A program made the translations under genes and the position numbers. A stretch of 64,000 bases of DNA from Brachypodium distachyon (Eukaryota > Streptophyta > Magnoliopsida > Poales > Poaceae): positions 5,332,001 through 5,396,000 of the forward strand of contig NC_016134.3 in the NCBI RefSeq assembly GCF_000005505.3, given 5' to 3'. Below are positions 48,863-59,573 of this stretch, in pieces (the stretch's first letter is position 1; every line of letters starts with the position of its first letter). Below the pieces are notes generated by a model that saw only the letters and a program-made list of their open reading frames with translations, was not told the origin of the DNA and searched no databases.

Positions 48863-49058
48863 CCTTCTTCCCTTCCATGAGCCGCGCATTGGGCCCTTGG
48901 TCGCCGCCGTCGGTGATGGGCAGCATGATTAAGGGCCTCCCGAACATGAGCCCCTCGATGGTGGAGTTCCAACCGCAGTGCGTCAGAAACGACGCCATGG
49001 GACAATATGCTCAGCTGGTTCACCCACCTCGTGACGACCAGGCCGCGGTCGCGAGCAC

Positions 49059-49464
49059 GGGTATGGGAATGGATAACCCATACCTGTACCCGTTTACCCA
49101 TATACGAAGTAGTAACATGTGAGTGCGATCTTCACACAGAAGATAGGCTCACAATGCTACCGTTTTTGTCATTATGTGTTGACATTGTCTTTTATGTGTC
49201 GTTGTTGTTTACATTGTGCTAATATAGTTTTGTTGATGACTAGATTTTTGCGGGTTTTTGAAAAATATATTATTGATTCCAAAGAATATATTATTATTTA
49301 CGACTATGTGATCAAATTTTAACATGAGTATTTTTGCCCGCGGGTGCCCGTCTACCCTGACGGATAACGGGTATGGAAAAAAGTTGTACCCGTTAGCGGT
49401 ATGGGTACAGGTAACGGATGAAATAAAAAAAGCGGATATGAAAAGTCACCACCTGCCATCCCTG
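49059..49464. mobile_element. hAT-like non-autonomous element remnant
   Basis: Crowded with subterminal words GGGTATGGG, TACCCGTT and ACGGGTA in both orientations. The right end, CACCACCTGCCATCCCTG, is the complement of a typical hAT end starting CAGGG. The left end abuts the truncated UGT and lacks a matching terminus. Confidence 0.6.
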
Positions 49465-49865
49465 TTCCCTGATTAGGATACCGTGTTAGCTGCGCCTCCC
49501 AGTCAGTCTCGTTTTTTTTAGCGGAAAGTCAGTCTCTTTTTTTTTTTTGAGAGAGAGCAACGGAAAGTCAGTCTCGTTCAGACGATTCCTGCGTACGTAT
49601 CATACAGCTAGCCCAGGATGTCGCCACAGAACAGGGCCACAGGAATCGAGCCCGGTTAGGATGGGCCGCTATCGAGGAGTCCATCAAGCCCGAAAGGCCG
49701 AAATTATAGCTCTTGTCTCCATCTTTTTGCAATAGATAGTGCCGGGGCGCATGAAGTTTCACATGGGCCACTAGTGGCCTGCCTTAACCTAGTTTGTTTT
49801 CCCTTTATGAATCCCGAAAAAAGGTGTTAATTTTATACATTTTAAGGATCATTTAACAAAATTTA
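49465..49865. other. Spacer without recognised features
   Basis: It includes two short T-rich/GAGAGA tracts and a repeated GGAAAGTCAGTCTC word (49524 and 49563). No gene is seen. Confidence 0.4.
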
Positions 49866-49991
49866 TATTCCTTCATCCAACAAAAGATGTCTCAACTTTG
49901 ACTAAATTTGAATGCGTCTATACACTAAGTCATGTCTAGATACATTCGAATTTTGACAAACTTAAGACATCTTTTGTTAGATGGAGGGAGC
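49866..49991. mobile_element. Stowaway MITE, sister of 33331-33458
   Basis: Ends TATTCCTTCATCCAACAAAA and TTTTGTTAGATGGAGGGAG are inverted. The interior matches the complement of the copy at 33331-33458, so both belong to one family inserted in opposite orientation. Confidence 0.88.
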
Positions 49992-51567
49992 GGTACAATC
50001 AGTTCCTAGATCAAAACTTCAAAAAGGTGCTCCGTCCATTTTCCAAACCTGTCCATACAGTCTCTTAGATTTGAAAATGTGTAGTTAAACAAATGTTCAC
50101 GGAAACCAGGAAAAATATTCACGTACATTATTTTCCTGCACCTTATGTTACATGCATAAAAAAAGTCCTCCAAGAAATATCCTGGGCCCAAAAGTACGCA
50201 CGAGCAATAAAAAAACCTTACGTACCAGCACAGCCTTGTAAGATCTATAGCAAACAAATATCTATATTTTGTGCCTCTCTTAAACTAGCATGACTGACAG
50301 TCTTCCTCCAAACATATCAGTGGCCCTTGCTTCCCAAGAATAGAATAGAAGCAGATGCAACTCACTTAAGAATGTAGGTAGGTGCCTCTCGATATGTCTC
50401 TCCTTTTTCTTCTCTTGGCACAGGTTAGTAATGACAATTAATCGCCATGGCTAGACATATTGGAAGGTCGATGCATGGATCAAATGAGGTCATAATAAGA
50501 AAAATCAGCGACAAATTTAGCAATATGACTATAGCATTTAGTTATTCACATGGCCACTAGCAATATGACAGGGTGTCGTGTATACCCTCTCCAGACCGGC
50601 ATCTCAAAGTCAGTCCTATATATTTTTCTTGCATGTTACGTGGACAAACACGATTTTGCTTACGAAATCTCAAGCACTGAACTTTCATCAAGTCACCTAA
50701 TATTGTGTTCTTTCTTCAATGCTACCACTAGTAGTACAGTAACCGGCCACCATGTCTCTTTCTGCTCTGATTGTGATTTACAGAACCTCAATTTGCGGAA
50801 CGGCAACCACTCTGATTTGACCTATGGTTTGCACCTAGTCATTTATTTGTTCGTATGCAAGAACATAATGCTTAATTTGTACTCTCTCCTGTGCATAAAA
50901 AATGTCGCTCAGGTTAGTATATATTTTATACTAAGTGGACGATATTTTTTATGTATCGGAACGGACAGCTGAACACTAGGCTTAACATGCTCCATCATCA
51001 ATTCTGTCCACATGCAGAGTAGGACCGGTTTTTTTAAGGATCATGCGAACACTACTAATCAAGGATCGATCACCGATCATCAACCACAGCCATGATGATG
51101 GGATGAAGCCATGGAGTTCCCAATGTCGCTATGTTAGTATATGCCTCAGACAGCATAAGTTCAGAAAGAGAGAAAAAACAACAGACCATTCTTCCGTTGG
51201 AATGGTCCAAAGCATTAGGATAGTTCAACATACATCACAATCACAGTCAAGAACATCGGCACTGCTTTGTTCACGGACAAAATGTTAAGCCACACTCTAG
51301 CGAGAAATTTCGTAAAGAAGTTGGACACGCCATCTAATCCACGCTCTAGCTAGCGAGAAATTTCTGATCGTACAGAAGTGTGGCACACCATCTAAACCGC
51401 GCTCTAGAGATAAATTTCGATCCTAACACGACAGGTCCGTAAAACTTGCAAGCCTAGCCAAGTGTATCCGATTGTCAATACAGCCTACGGTCTTAGATTG
51501 TCGCGTTCCAGCTAGAAATAAGAGCATGTACAATTGAGTGACGTCAACCTTTTTCTTAATCCTGCCA
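49992..51567. other. AT-rich spacer, no gene recognised
   Basis: Open frames here (for example 50550-50972) have no known relatives. A repeated block CCACGCTCTAGC...GAGAAATTTC occurs two to three times at 51293-51412. Confidence 0.4.
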
Positions 51568-51645
51568 TGTAGAATAAATGGCTGTGTGCATCGTTCCGAT
51601 GCAGAGGCCGGGGAGCTCCCCTTTTTGAAAAAAAATAGGATAATT
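51568..51645 (+). mobile_element. Non-LTR (LINE-like) 3' tail
   Basis: AATGGCTGTGTGCATCG, then GATGCAGAGGCCGGGGAGCT and CTTTTTGAAAAAAAA is a 3' tail commonly seen at the end of grass LINEs. A second copy is at 55855-55925. Upstream body not recognised. Confidence 0.6.
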
Positions 51646-52074
51646 GATGACGTGAAAGAGAGAGAGAGGTGAAGAAAGTCATGAGTCTTCTCTTAGATAA
51701 GAGATGATTTTTTCACAAAAATGATAATGCAACAAAAAAGAGACAAATTCACGATCGTAAAAGATTTCACCTTTTCTTAACATTTATTTAATTAATTTTA
51801 TTCATCTAGGCATTAATTGTAAGATATAACACTAAAATATGATCTATTGTACAACGTATTTTGTTGTCTTGTCTGACTGATGTGGAACAAATAAGAGAAG
51901 TTCGTCTTATCGACCCTCGCGCATGCCTGCCTTCAGTGGCCGCAATTAAATCATCCCTTTCTGCTCCACGGCCAGCACAGGTGTACCTGTATGCGCTGTC
52001 CCCCGAGCGAAAAACTTATCCTTTTTTCTTCCAAATCCACAGGTTTCCGTCCATGGAGCATGTGGTGGCAACAG

Positions 52075-52080
52075 TATAAA
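52075..52080 (+). promoter_or_regulatory. TATA box of the transporter gene
   Basis: CAGTATAAATCC lies 139-144 bp before the transporter ATG, predicting a transcription start near 52105. Confidence 0.65.
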
Positions 52081-52218
52081 TCCAAGGCCAGCTAGACATC
52101 CTAGTCACCTTCAACCTCTAGCCAAACAATCCGAGTCAATACCACTACAGCGCTATACCAAAAGGTTCCGTGTCACACGTAGCAGATCGAGACAGCCGCC
52201 GCAGCTAGCTAGCCAGCC

Positions 52219-53853
52219 ATGGACGCCGCCGAGGAGCCGCTCCTGGCCGCAGCCTCCACCAAGCCCGATGGCGCTCCGCCGCCGCGAAACAAGTATCCCT
52301 TCTTCTGCGCCGTGCTCGCCTCCATGACCTCCGTCCTCACGGGCTACAGTGAGTACCACTACACGAATTAATAATCCATTACCGCCGCCGGCGACGGCGA
52401 GTGCGCGAGCTGATCGAGCGTCATGGACACACGTGTTTATTTTGTATGCAGACGTTGCGGTGATGAGCGGGGCGCAGATCTTCATCGCGGAGGACCTGGG
52501 CGTGAGCGACACGCAGATCGAGCTCCTCTCCGGCGCCATCAACATCTACTCGCTCGTCGGCGCGCTGCTGGCCGGTTGGACCTCGGACCGCCTGGGCCGC
52601 CGCCTCACCATCGTGCTCACCAACGCCTTCTTCCTCCTCGGCCCGCTCACCATGTCCCTCGCCGCCGGCTACCCGGCCCTCATGGCGGGGCGCTTCGTGT
52701 CCGGCGTCGGCGTCGGCTACGCGCTCGTCATCGCCCCCGTCTACGCCGCCGAGATCTCCCCGGCTTCCTCCCGCGGCCTCCTCACCTCCCTCCCCGAGGT
52801 AACCAATCCAATTTGAATTTCCTCTCCTCCGTGCCAATTTTGTTTTTGGAGAAATTCATCATTGTTTTGTTTTTTGGGAAGATTTTTATTAATACAGGGG
52901 TGATGCTGAGCTACGTGTCCAATTTGGTCTTCTCGGGCTTGCCGGCGCACCTGTCATGGCGGCTGATGTTCGCGGCGGGGGTGGTGCCGACGGTGTTCCT
53001 GGCGGCGGGGGTGCTGACGATGCCGGAGTCGCCGCGGTGGCTGGCGATGAAGGGCCGGACGGAGGAGGCCCGGGCCGTGCTGGGCCGGACCTCGGACACG
53101 CCCGCCGAGGCCCAGCAGCGGCTGCTCGAGATCCAGGAAGTCCTCATCGTCTCCGTCCCCGGCTCCGGCAACGGCAACGGCAACAACAGCGCGTGGAAGG
53201 AGGCGGCGAGCAAGGCCGGCGTGCGGCGCGTGCTGGCCACGGTGCTGGCGCTGCAGTTCTTCCAGCAGGCGTCGGGGATCGACTCCGTCGTGCTCTACGG
53301 TCCCCGGGTGCTCGCCATGGCCGGCGTCACCTCCAACGCGCTCCTGCTGGGCCTCAACGTGCTCTTCGGCGTCGCCAAGGCCGGCTCGATCCTGATCGCC
53401 ATGGCGCTCGCCGACCGCGTGGGCCGGCGCCCTCTGCTGCTCGTGAGCACGGGCGGCATGACGCTCTCGCTGCTCGTGCTCGGCTCCGTCTTCGCGGCGT
53501 TCGCCGGCGTCAAGGACGACGCCGCCGTGGCCGCGGTCGCCGTGGTCGCCGTAGTGGCGTTCGTGTGCACCTTCTCCGTCGGGCTCGGGCCGCTGGCGTG
53601 GGTGTACAGCTCCGAGATCCTGCCGCTGCGGCTGCGCGGGCAGGGCGCCGGGCTCGGCACCGCCATGAACCGCGTCGTGAGCGGCTTGGTTACCATGACA
53701 TTCATCTCGCTCTACGGGGCAATCACCATGGCCGGCACGTTCTACCTCTACGGCGCCGTCGCGGCGGCCTCTTTCGTGTTCATCTACACATGCTTGCCAG
53801 AGACCAGGGGCCGGAACCTCGAGGACATGGAGCAGCTCTTCCGCACAAAGTGA
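52219..53853 (+). CDS. Polyol/monosaccharide transporter (MFS)
   Basis: A proton symporter of the plant PLT/PMT type, expected in the plasma membrane and carrying sugar alcohols or monosaccharides. Exons 52219-52348, 52452-52798 and 52882-53853 join in frame to 482 residues. The start at 52219 sits in a good context (CAGCCATGG) behind a TATA box. Typical marks are GYNVAVMSGAQIFI in helix 1 (Asp is usual where Asn is read at the exon border), DRLGRRLTI after helix 2, AAEISPASSRGLL, PESPRWLAMKGR before the central loop, FFQQASGIDSVVLY in helix 7, DRVGRRPLLL, and PETRGRNLEDMEQLF at the end. About 12 helices are visible. The central loop has a short Gly/Asn repeat (GSGNGNGNNS). The GC content is very high in exons 2 and 3, as usual for grass transporters. 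No breaks are seen. Confidence 0.92.
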
Positions 53854-54746
53854 TCATCAATCGTATCCAACCAATTCCATCATATTTTTGGCACTGCCAA
53901 TGAAGTTGTTGGTAACTTGGTATACATTATACAGTAGTACAAGATTGTCGGAATTTGATTTTTTTCTGGACAATATCATCAAAAAGATTTGGAATAGTAG
54001 GAAAATTCTGAATCACATTTGGGCATCCGGACAAATTTTGAATGACAAACATGTAATTCTCTCCATCTATTTTTTTTTGAGAGAGAATTCTCTCCATCTA
54101 TTAAGCCGGGTATTCTCGAAAAAAAACCCGATCAAGCCAGATAACAGGCTTACGGCCCATGTTACTATGGGTTTCAAACGTGGCTCATACATCTCTTAGG
54201 AACACTTTTTTTTAGATCTTAGGAACTGTTCCCACATCTCTTAAGGCCCATGAGAAGCCCAAAGCTCTAAAACAGTCCCAACCCAGTTATACAGGGCTTG
54301 ATGGAAGAAAATGGGATGGGCTCGCAGCCTCCCTGATGGCTCCGGTGCGTCGTCTTCTATCATTCCATGGTTGAGGAGTTGGCGCTGGTGGACGCCCCGC
54401 TCTTGGACAGGCTCATTATGCAGGGCACGAGGGAATCACCGAGGTTCGGCGCTTCTTCGGAGAGGCGACAGCAGAGAGATTTCCACTGACTTGGCTTCCA
54501 GGATTTCCACGAATCTGTAGATCACTCCTACTTACTATGCTAACCCTCCTACGGTTTTCAGTTTCTGTTGCTTCTTGTTCTAGCCATGCCCGATATGTTG
54601 AGTTTCTGCCTCCGTCACTGGTCATACAAGATCAAGGCTTCAATTTCTGCGTAGGAACCAGCTTTGTGGGAGAGCATTTTCTATACAGTGTATGTCGGAA
54701 ATGTTGAGAGCTACTGGTTGTGACAGTAAGAGGATCGATGCTAGAA
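53854..54746. other. Transporter 3' flank and unassigned sequence
   Basis: A 3' UTR is expected to about 54000. A block TTTTTTTGAGAGAGAATTCT interrupts a repeated ATTCTCTCCATCTA. 54310-54620 has short frames without known relatives. Confidence 0.4.
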
Positions 54747-54768
54747 TTCCTGACGCTACTCATTCCAA
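54747..54768. other. miR2118-like 22-mer, copy 1
   Basis: Starts TTCCTGACGC, ends CATTCCAA. Compared with grass miR2118 it differs at the centre (TACT instead of CTCC) and at the penultimate base. On the minus strand it reads as a miR2118 target-like site. A TATATATATAA box lies at 54899-54909. Upstream, near 54635-54665, AAGGCTTC...GCGTAGGAA could be a weak hairpin partner. Confidence 0.5.
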
Positions 54769-54952
54769 ATTTACCATGGCTCGATTTGAGGATATGCACA
54801 CTGTCTATGTGGTTTGACAATCTTTGCCAGGCAAATAATGCGACCTAAGCTAGATTTGTTTGCTCCCTATGTCTAGCACATACCACTCGACTACTTCATA
54901 TATATATAACCATATCCCCTTTGACATATATGTATTTGCGAGTGATATTATA

Positions 54953-55003
54953 TTTCGGTTTCATTGATGAAATCGGGAGCTGAGCTCCTTTATTCGAAAA
55001 AAA
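54953..55003 (+). mobile_element. Short LINE-like 3' tail
   Basis: TTTCATTGATGAAATCGGGAG followed by CTCCTTTATTCGAAAAAAAA resembles a truncated non-LTR 3' end. Confidence 0.4.
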
Positions 55004-55854
55004 AGTGATATCATATTTCAGTGCTTGGTAATAATTAATGTATATTAACGTTTCTGTCAGTTTTTTAAGCAAGAGTGGGCCACCTTGTGATTTATTCCGA
55101 TTTATGTCTTACACAGGGAAACGAAAAATAAAAAACAAGTGAAAGTTCAGACCTCTGCGATGACATATATAGACAAGGAAAAATAAAGCTTCTCCTTCCT
55201 GATCAGAAAGCACCCAACGGAACCATAACAGCACATGTAGCAGGAGTTTGAGCCTAGAAACAACAGCACTCAAGCCCAAGAAAAAGACCTCTCCAGCGGT
55301 TCCTGAACCCACAATTTTGAGCAGAACGTTTAATTTTCCTGAACCCGCAAGCTCGGGCGCCATCCTCCACTTGCTCTGCATACCTCACTTTAGTACCTGT
55401 TCCAGAAGATTCCCCGGCATAGCTTTCTAGGCAATTTTGGATTGTAGATCATTTTCGAATTAGAATGCCCTTGATTTCCTCTAAATCCCGTGAAATCCAC
55501 CCGTGCCAAACAAGCCGTAGAAGTTTCATCATTTTAATATCGCCCACTCTCATCAACTGTCCAAACAATTGAGGAACAATATATTTTGGTTAATTATGAT
55601 TCGATTCCAAGAAATAAGAATCTATGTTTTTTTTTGCAATGGAACACGTCTTTGGTGCCATGAAAGCATTTCTTTTTGACGAAGAACAATCTTTTATCCA
55701 CGGGACCACCATTATATCTAATGAAAACACATTGCAGAGTGGTGGAACCATTTTTTCTCTGATCACTAGAAGCAAAATTTTCCTATCGGATGGAATCCTT
55801 TGCTTTGAGAAAGAAATTGTTCGGAAGCACACACTAGCACTGGTCAAATACGTT

Positions 55855-55925
55855 GCAATAAAGATGACTGTGTGCATCGATTGATGCATAGGCCAGGGAC
55901 ATTTTCCCTTTTGAAAAAAAAAACT
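55855..55925 (+). mobile_element. LINE-like 3' tail, second copy
   Basis: AAGATGACTGTGTGCATCG, GATGCATAGGCCAGGG and CTTTTGAAAAAAAAAAC match the tail at 51568-51645. Confidence 0.55.
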
Positions 55926-56469
55926 AGCACTGGTCAAAGAAAAATGTGTGTACAATAAGAAGCACACACTAGCACAGGTCTAAGCAAATAACAACACGTG
56001 CTGTGAAGCTAGCCTGTAGAACTTCTGAAGCAATGCCTTGTATATAAAGTTCATTTTGTTTCCAGCATATCGATAATTTGCTTCCATCTAGAATTTTTCA
56101 TCAATATTGGTCCTCAACACATCGAAAGTATGCTTCGATCGATGAGTGCATAGGTTTCCTAGGAAGCTATTACTCTAGCGACATGATTGAATTTAAATGC
56201 TCTGCCCCTACAGATGCCTCAGACCTCAGTCTCAGCCTAAGCAGAGCGTCAGAGCTGGGTGGTCGAACTGAATTTCTAGATTTTTTTCGAGAGGCAATTA
56301 AACCAGCGAAGTAAAACAATCGAGCATCAGCGTCGGACGAGATTAAGGCATCCACCTTGCGCAGCAGGAAGAAGCAGCTCCGTGAGTGTGCAGTGTGCAC
56401 ATTCCATACATAGTATGCCGACGGAGTTGTTTCCTACTGGTTGGGACACTAAGAGGCTCAATAGTTGAA

Positions 56470-56491
56470 TTCCTGACGCTACTCATGCCTA
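56470..56491. other. miR2118-like 22-mer, copy 2
   Basis: Starts TTCCTGACGC, ends CTCATGCCTA. TATATATAA lies at 56635-56643. About 120 bp to the left, near 56347-56373, AAGGCAT...GCGCAGCAGGAA is partly complementary, giving the best hairpin candidate of the set. Flanks on both sides match copy 1. Confidence 0.55.
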
Positions 56492-57306
56492 GTTACCATG
56501 GATTGGTTTGAGGTTATATGCACACTTGATTCCGCAATCTTTGCAAGCAAATGTGACCTAAGCTAGATTACTTTCTCCCTATATTTCTCCTAGCACATAC
56601 GACTCACAAGTCACAACTACCTACTCCCTATGTCTATATATAACCATGTCGCCTATGGCATATATGTATTTGTGAGGATTACATTTCAGTCCGTTTCCAG
56701 CTAACCCGGCCACATGGCAATGAATTCGCATCGATGAGTAGCTGGACCGGAATTGAAGAAATATCGGCCAGTCATAAAGTCTAGTGTTTTTGGCAGTGCA
56801 TATTTTGTAGGAGTCATGCTTTGATGGCCAGTCATCAAGTCCAGCGTGGCAACGACGGGAACCGCATGTCCACATCCTTCTTTGATCCGATTTCTTGGTT
56901 GTTATTTCTTCTCGTATTTTGATGAATCCAAGAGCAAATCGCATGTGCGTCGAATTTGTTGTTTTTACCGATTTCTTGGTGGTGTTCTGTTCTGGATTTT
57001 TTGGTGAAATCACAAGAGAACCAGTTGGTATCTTCTCTCCCAAACACTAAACATCAGGGGGGGCTTTGATTCACCGGTAAAATGAAACAACATTGTCGTG
57101 ATTCAGCACAGTTTTTCTTAGAAAGGCCACAATCTGTTTCTCTTTCTCTGCTTCTGTTCTCCCAGATTCCAGCATCGAGGGGCGGTCATTGGATCTAGAA
57201 GGCATGACATGACGGGGCACGGTATATGTGCACCCTCCTAGTATGCAGAGATTATTTGTGCAGTTATGAGGTACTGGTTTTTACACTATGAGACTAAAGG
57301 ATAGCA

Positions 57307-57328
57307 TTCCTGACGCAGCTCATGCCTA
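57307..57328. other. miR2118-like 22-mer, copy 3
   Basis: Starts TTCCTGACGC, then AGCTCATGCCTA. TATATATAC lies at 57438-57446. AAGGCATGACATGACGGGG about 105 bp to the left pairs over only its first 8 bases. Confidence 0.5.
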
Positions 57329-57777
57329 GCATGGATATCTGACGAGTGCACACTCATATTGTTCTATAAAATCTGATGATATATCTTTAATTCCAGCACA
57401 TGTGGATTATGGATACTATTCTCACATCATGTGTCTCTATATATACACTCACATCTCTCTCTCTCTATCTATCTATCTAATGTTCTACATAAATGTTGCT
57501 CCATGGGAGTTTTTTCCTTTGTCGTGGTGGTTGAGTTCCAGGATAATCTTGGCTCTGGTAATTACCAGTCAAAAACCAAATGGATGCGATAAACACAAAA
57601 CAAACTTTCATATTACTATGTTCCTGATCTACAAACTTAATTCTGCTCAAACTAACCACTCTCCAATTCTTGGCATCGCCCGATGAACCTGTATGGGCTG
57701 ATTATCCCTTGGGAGCAAAACCAGTCATTTTCTGGATACGTCCCCATTGCACATTTGAACAAATGACATTGATAAGA

Positions 57778-57799
57778 TTCCTGCTGCTGCTCATGTAGC
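57778..57799. other. Degenerate miR2118-like copy
   Basis: TTCCTGCTGCTGCTCATGTAGC keeps the ends of the motif poorly. It is placed in the series because its flanks match those of the copy at 58818. No strong TATA box at the usual distance. Confidence 0.3.
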
Positions 57800-57937
57800 T
57801 GAGTTGAGGTACGGAAACTAGATGGCTAATTTAAGTTTCTGACTTCTGTTGGCTTCTTCATTCACCATCTCTATACGCCAGCGGTATAGGTGAATCGATG
57901 TAGCAGTTGTGATTTGGATATCTTTACTTCTTTACTT

Positions 57938-58260
57938 CTTATAAAGATCTGAGTTGGTGGTCGTCAATTCACTCCATTGAAACTATTCCGTATATGTCTA
58001 TGGTACATATATGTATCATAATCTTTGGCTACAATTGTTTGGATTGATGCATATTTTCTGATGATTGTTATTTAGCATAATTGAAATTGTTGAACATGTC
58101 TTTGTTTCTTATAAAGATCTGAGCAGGTGGTCATCAATTCACTCCACTGAAACTATTCCCTATATATATATATATATATGGTACATATATATATCATAAT
58201 CTTTGGCTACAATTGTTTGGATTGATGCATATTTCGTGATGATTGTTATTTAGCATAAAA
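57938..58260. repeat. Tandem duplication of about 150 bp
   Basis: 57938-58086 and 58112-58260 share TTATAAAGATCTGAG, TCAATTCACTCCA, CATAATCTTTGGCTACAATT and GATGATTGTTATTTAGCATA. The second copy has an expanded (TA)n run at 58154-58172. Confidence 0.92.
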
Positions 58261-58439
58261 TTTTATTTTATAGAGCTCTTCTACAGTACCTCATAATTAT
58301 TTTAGACTGTTCATTTTTTCCGATCTAAAGGCTCCTCGATACTTCAATTTGATTATGTGGAGTATAACCCAAAACTCGATGGAGTATCACACGGGGGCAA
58401 AAACGTAATCCAACCAGCAGATCGAGAAAAAAAACAAAT

Positions 58440-58720
58440 TAAAACACGTCGTCCTGCAGGGAGGAGGGCAGCGGCCGGCGCGCGCAGTGAAAAGGGCGGC
58501 GGCGCAGCCTGGGAAGACTGGAAGAGGGCGCGCGGGTGGCCTGCGAGGAAGCGGCGGCCGCCTGGGCAGGAAGGGAGGCGCGCAGGCGGCCAGGGAGGTG
58601 GGCGCGCTGGCGGCCTGGTAACAAGCAGCGGCCAGCGCGGGCAGGGAGGAAGGCGTGCGGCGCGGCCTTGGAGGAGGGTGGCCGGTGCGGGCAGGGACGT
58701 GGACGGCGGGCGGTTTTAGG
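58440..58720. other. GC-rich low-complexity island
   Basis: GGCGCGC, GGCGGCC and GGGAGG words recur in AT-rich surroundings. Frames are open on both strands (58357-58719 plus, 58439-58930 minus) only because of the composition. No family is recognised. Confidence 0.4.
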
Positions 58721-58817
58721 AAATTCTTTTTTTCCCACTAATGTGAAATGTCTAAGGTGCCTAATACAGTACTCCGCTCGGTCTGTGTGGAGTATCAGGT
58801 ACCGGAGAAATTTAAGA

Positions 58818-58839
58818 TTCCTCGTGCTGCTCATGTAGC
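58818..58839. other. Degenerate miR2118-like copy with TATA box
   Basis: TTCCTCGTGCTGCTCATG then TAGC. A TATATAT box lies at about 58945-58951, the same side and distance as in the better copies. Confidence 0.3.
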
Positions 58840-59413
58840 GAGTTAAAGACGTAGGGAAACTAGCTGACCGATTAAACTTTATTACCAAGTTGGACAAGTA
58901 GAGTAGATTCACCGAACTGATTGTATTCATTCGCAGGTGAAAGAGTATATATGCTCGTACAGTGTAGTGTATACAACCGAAAAACCTGCAGAGGACAGAA
59001 ATGGAGGTGTGGCCGAGAAATTAACATGCGCAGGAGTCCATGAAGCGAGTCGGCGAGAGTGGTATCTGGACACCATCTGATCTTTTTGACAAACTCAGCA
59101 GCGCTGATTTCATTAATTAAGGAGAAGCAAATACTGTACATGAACAAAGGACAAAAATAGAGAGGGAGCGGAGAGAAATAATTACACAGTCCAAAGCGTC
59201 AGAACAGAAAACAAACACAAACCTAAAACCTAAACTGAGACACTGAGGCTGTCCAAACACAGTCCTGCCGCACATCTGAGCGACATTCTCGTGCCTGGCC
59301 GGTTTCTTTGTTCAGATTCTGATGTGAGGTAACCAAACGGGAAAGAACCAGCAGCTAATCTACCAATGACAACTGAGACACTGACTGTTACACCAACACA
59401 CGCACGGATAGAA

Positions 59414-59435
59414 TTCCTGATGCTACTCATGCCTA
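59414..59435. other. miR2118-like 22-mer, copy 4
   Basis: Starts TTCCTGATGC, ends CTCATGCCTA; the closest to miR2118, differing only at three central bases. TATATATAA lies at 59565-59573 (minus strand TTATATATAGGC). No convincing hairpin partner is seen within 150 bp on the left. Confidence 0.55.
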
Positions 59436-59573
59436 GCTACCATGGATCCGAGGACCGAGTACATGCACTTTTGTTTTTCTGAACTTTCAGTTCCTATGAC
59501 ATACATTTCCAGCTTGTGTACGACACACTGCCTGACTGATTATTACAAACGTCGACCCTCTGCCTATATATAA

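Larger units (their letters stand above)
42497..48867 (-). mobile_element. Ty1/copia-type LTR retrotransposon with target duplication
   Basis: A full-length element oriented on the minus strand. Both LTRs start TGTTG and end CAACA. The 5-bp duplication CCTTC lies at 42497-42501 and 48863-48867. A purine tract (TGTGGGGGAT, minus strand) directly precedes the 3' LTR at 43457-43466. The internal order gag, protease, integrase, RT, RNase H is that of copia. Premature stops at 47640, 47166, 45641 and about 45428 and a frameshift near 46065 show it is dead. No tRNA-Met-type primer binding site (TGGTATCAGAGC) is found after the 5' LTR. The two LTRs differ by many substitutions and indels, so insertion is not recent. 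Confidence 0.92.
42300..49058 (-). pseudogene. UDP-glycosyltransferase split by a copia-type retrotransposon
   Basis: Plant family-1 UGTs move sugar from UDP-sugars to small molecules. The right part (48863-49058, minus) shows [18 protein letters not shown] and then, after a frame slip of a small deletion, [20 protein letters not shown] and [14 protein letters not shown]. This is the PSPG sugar-nucleotide box with its HCGWNS core. The left part (42300-42501, minus) continues with RVVRDGDDGLFHRKGVAAAI and ECHERYIDRFVRRRQ before the stop, the usual C-terminus of UGT91-like proteins. Removing the element and one copy of the CCTTC target repeat puts both parts in the same frame. The N-terminal acceptor-binding half is missing, cut at a hAT-like sequence at 49059. 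The gene was therefore damaged at three points; the order of events is not certain. Confidence 0.85.

Noticed and set aside
52956..53903. 315-aa plus-strand open frame overlapping the transporter
   Set aside because: It lies in another phase of the transporter's last exon, and its Arg/Gly/Ala-rich composition is what frame-shifted GC-rich DNA gives.
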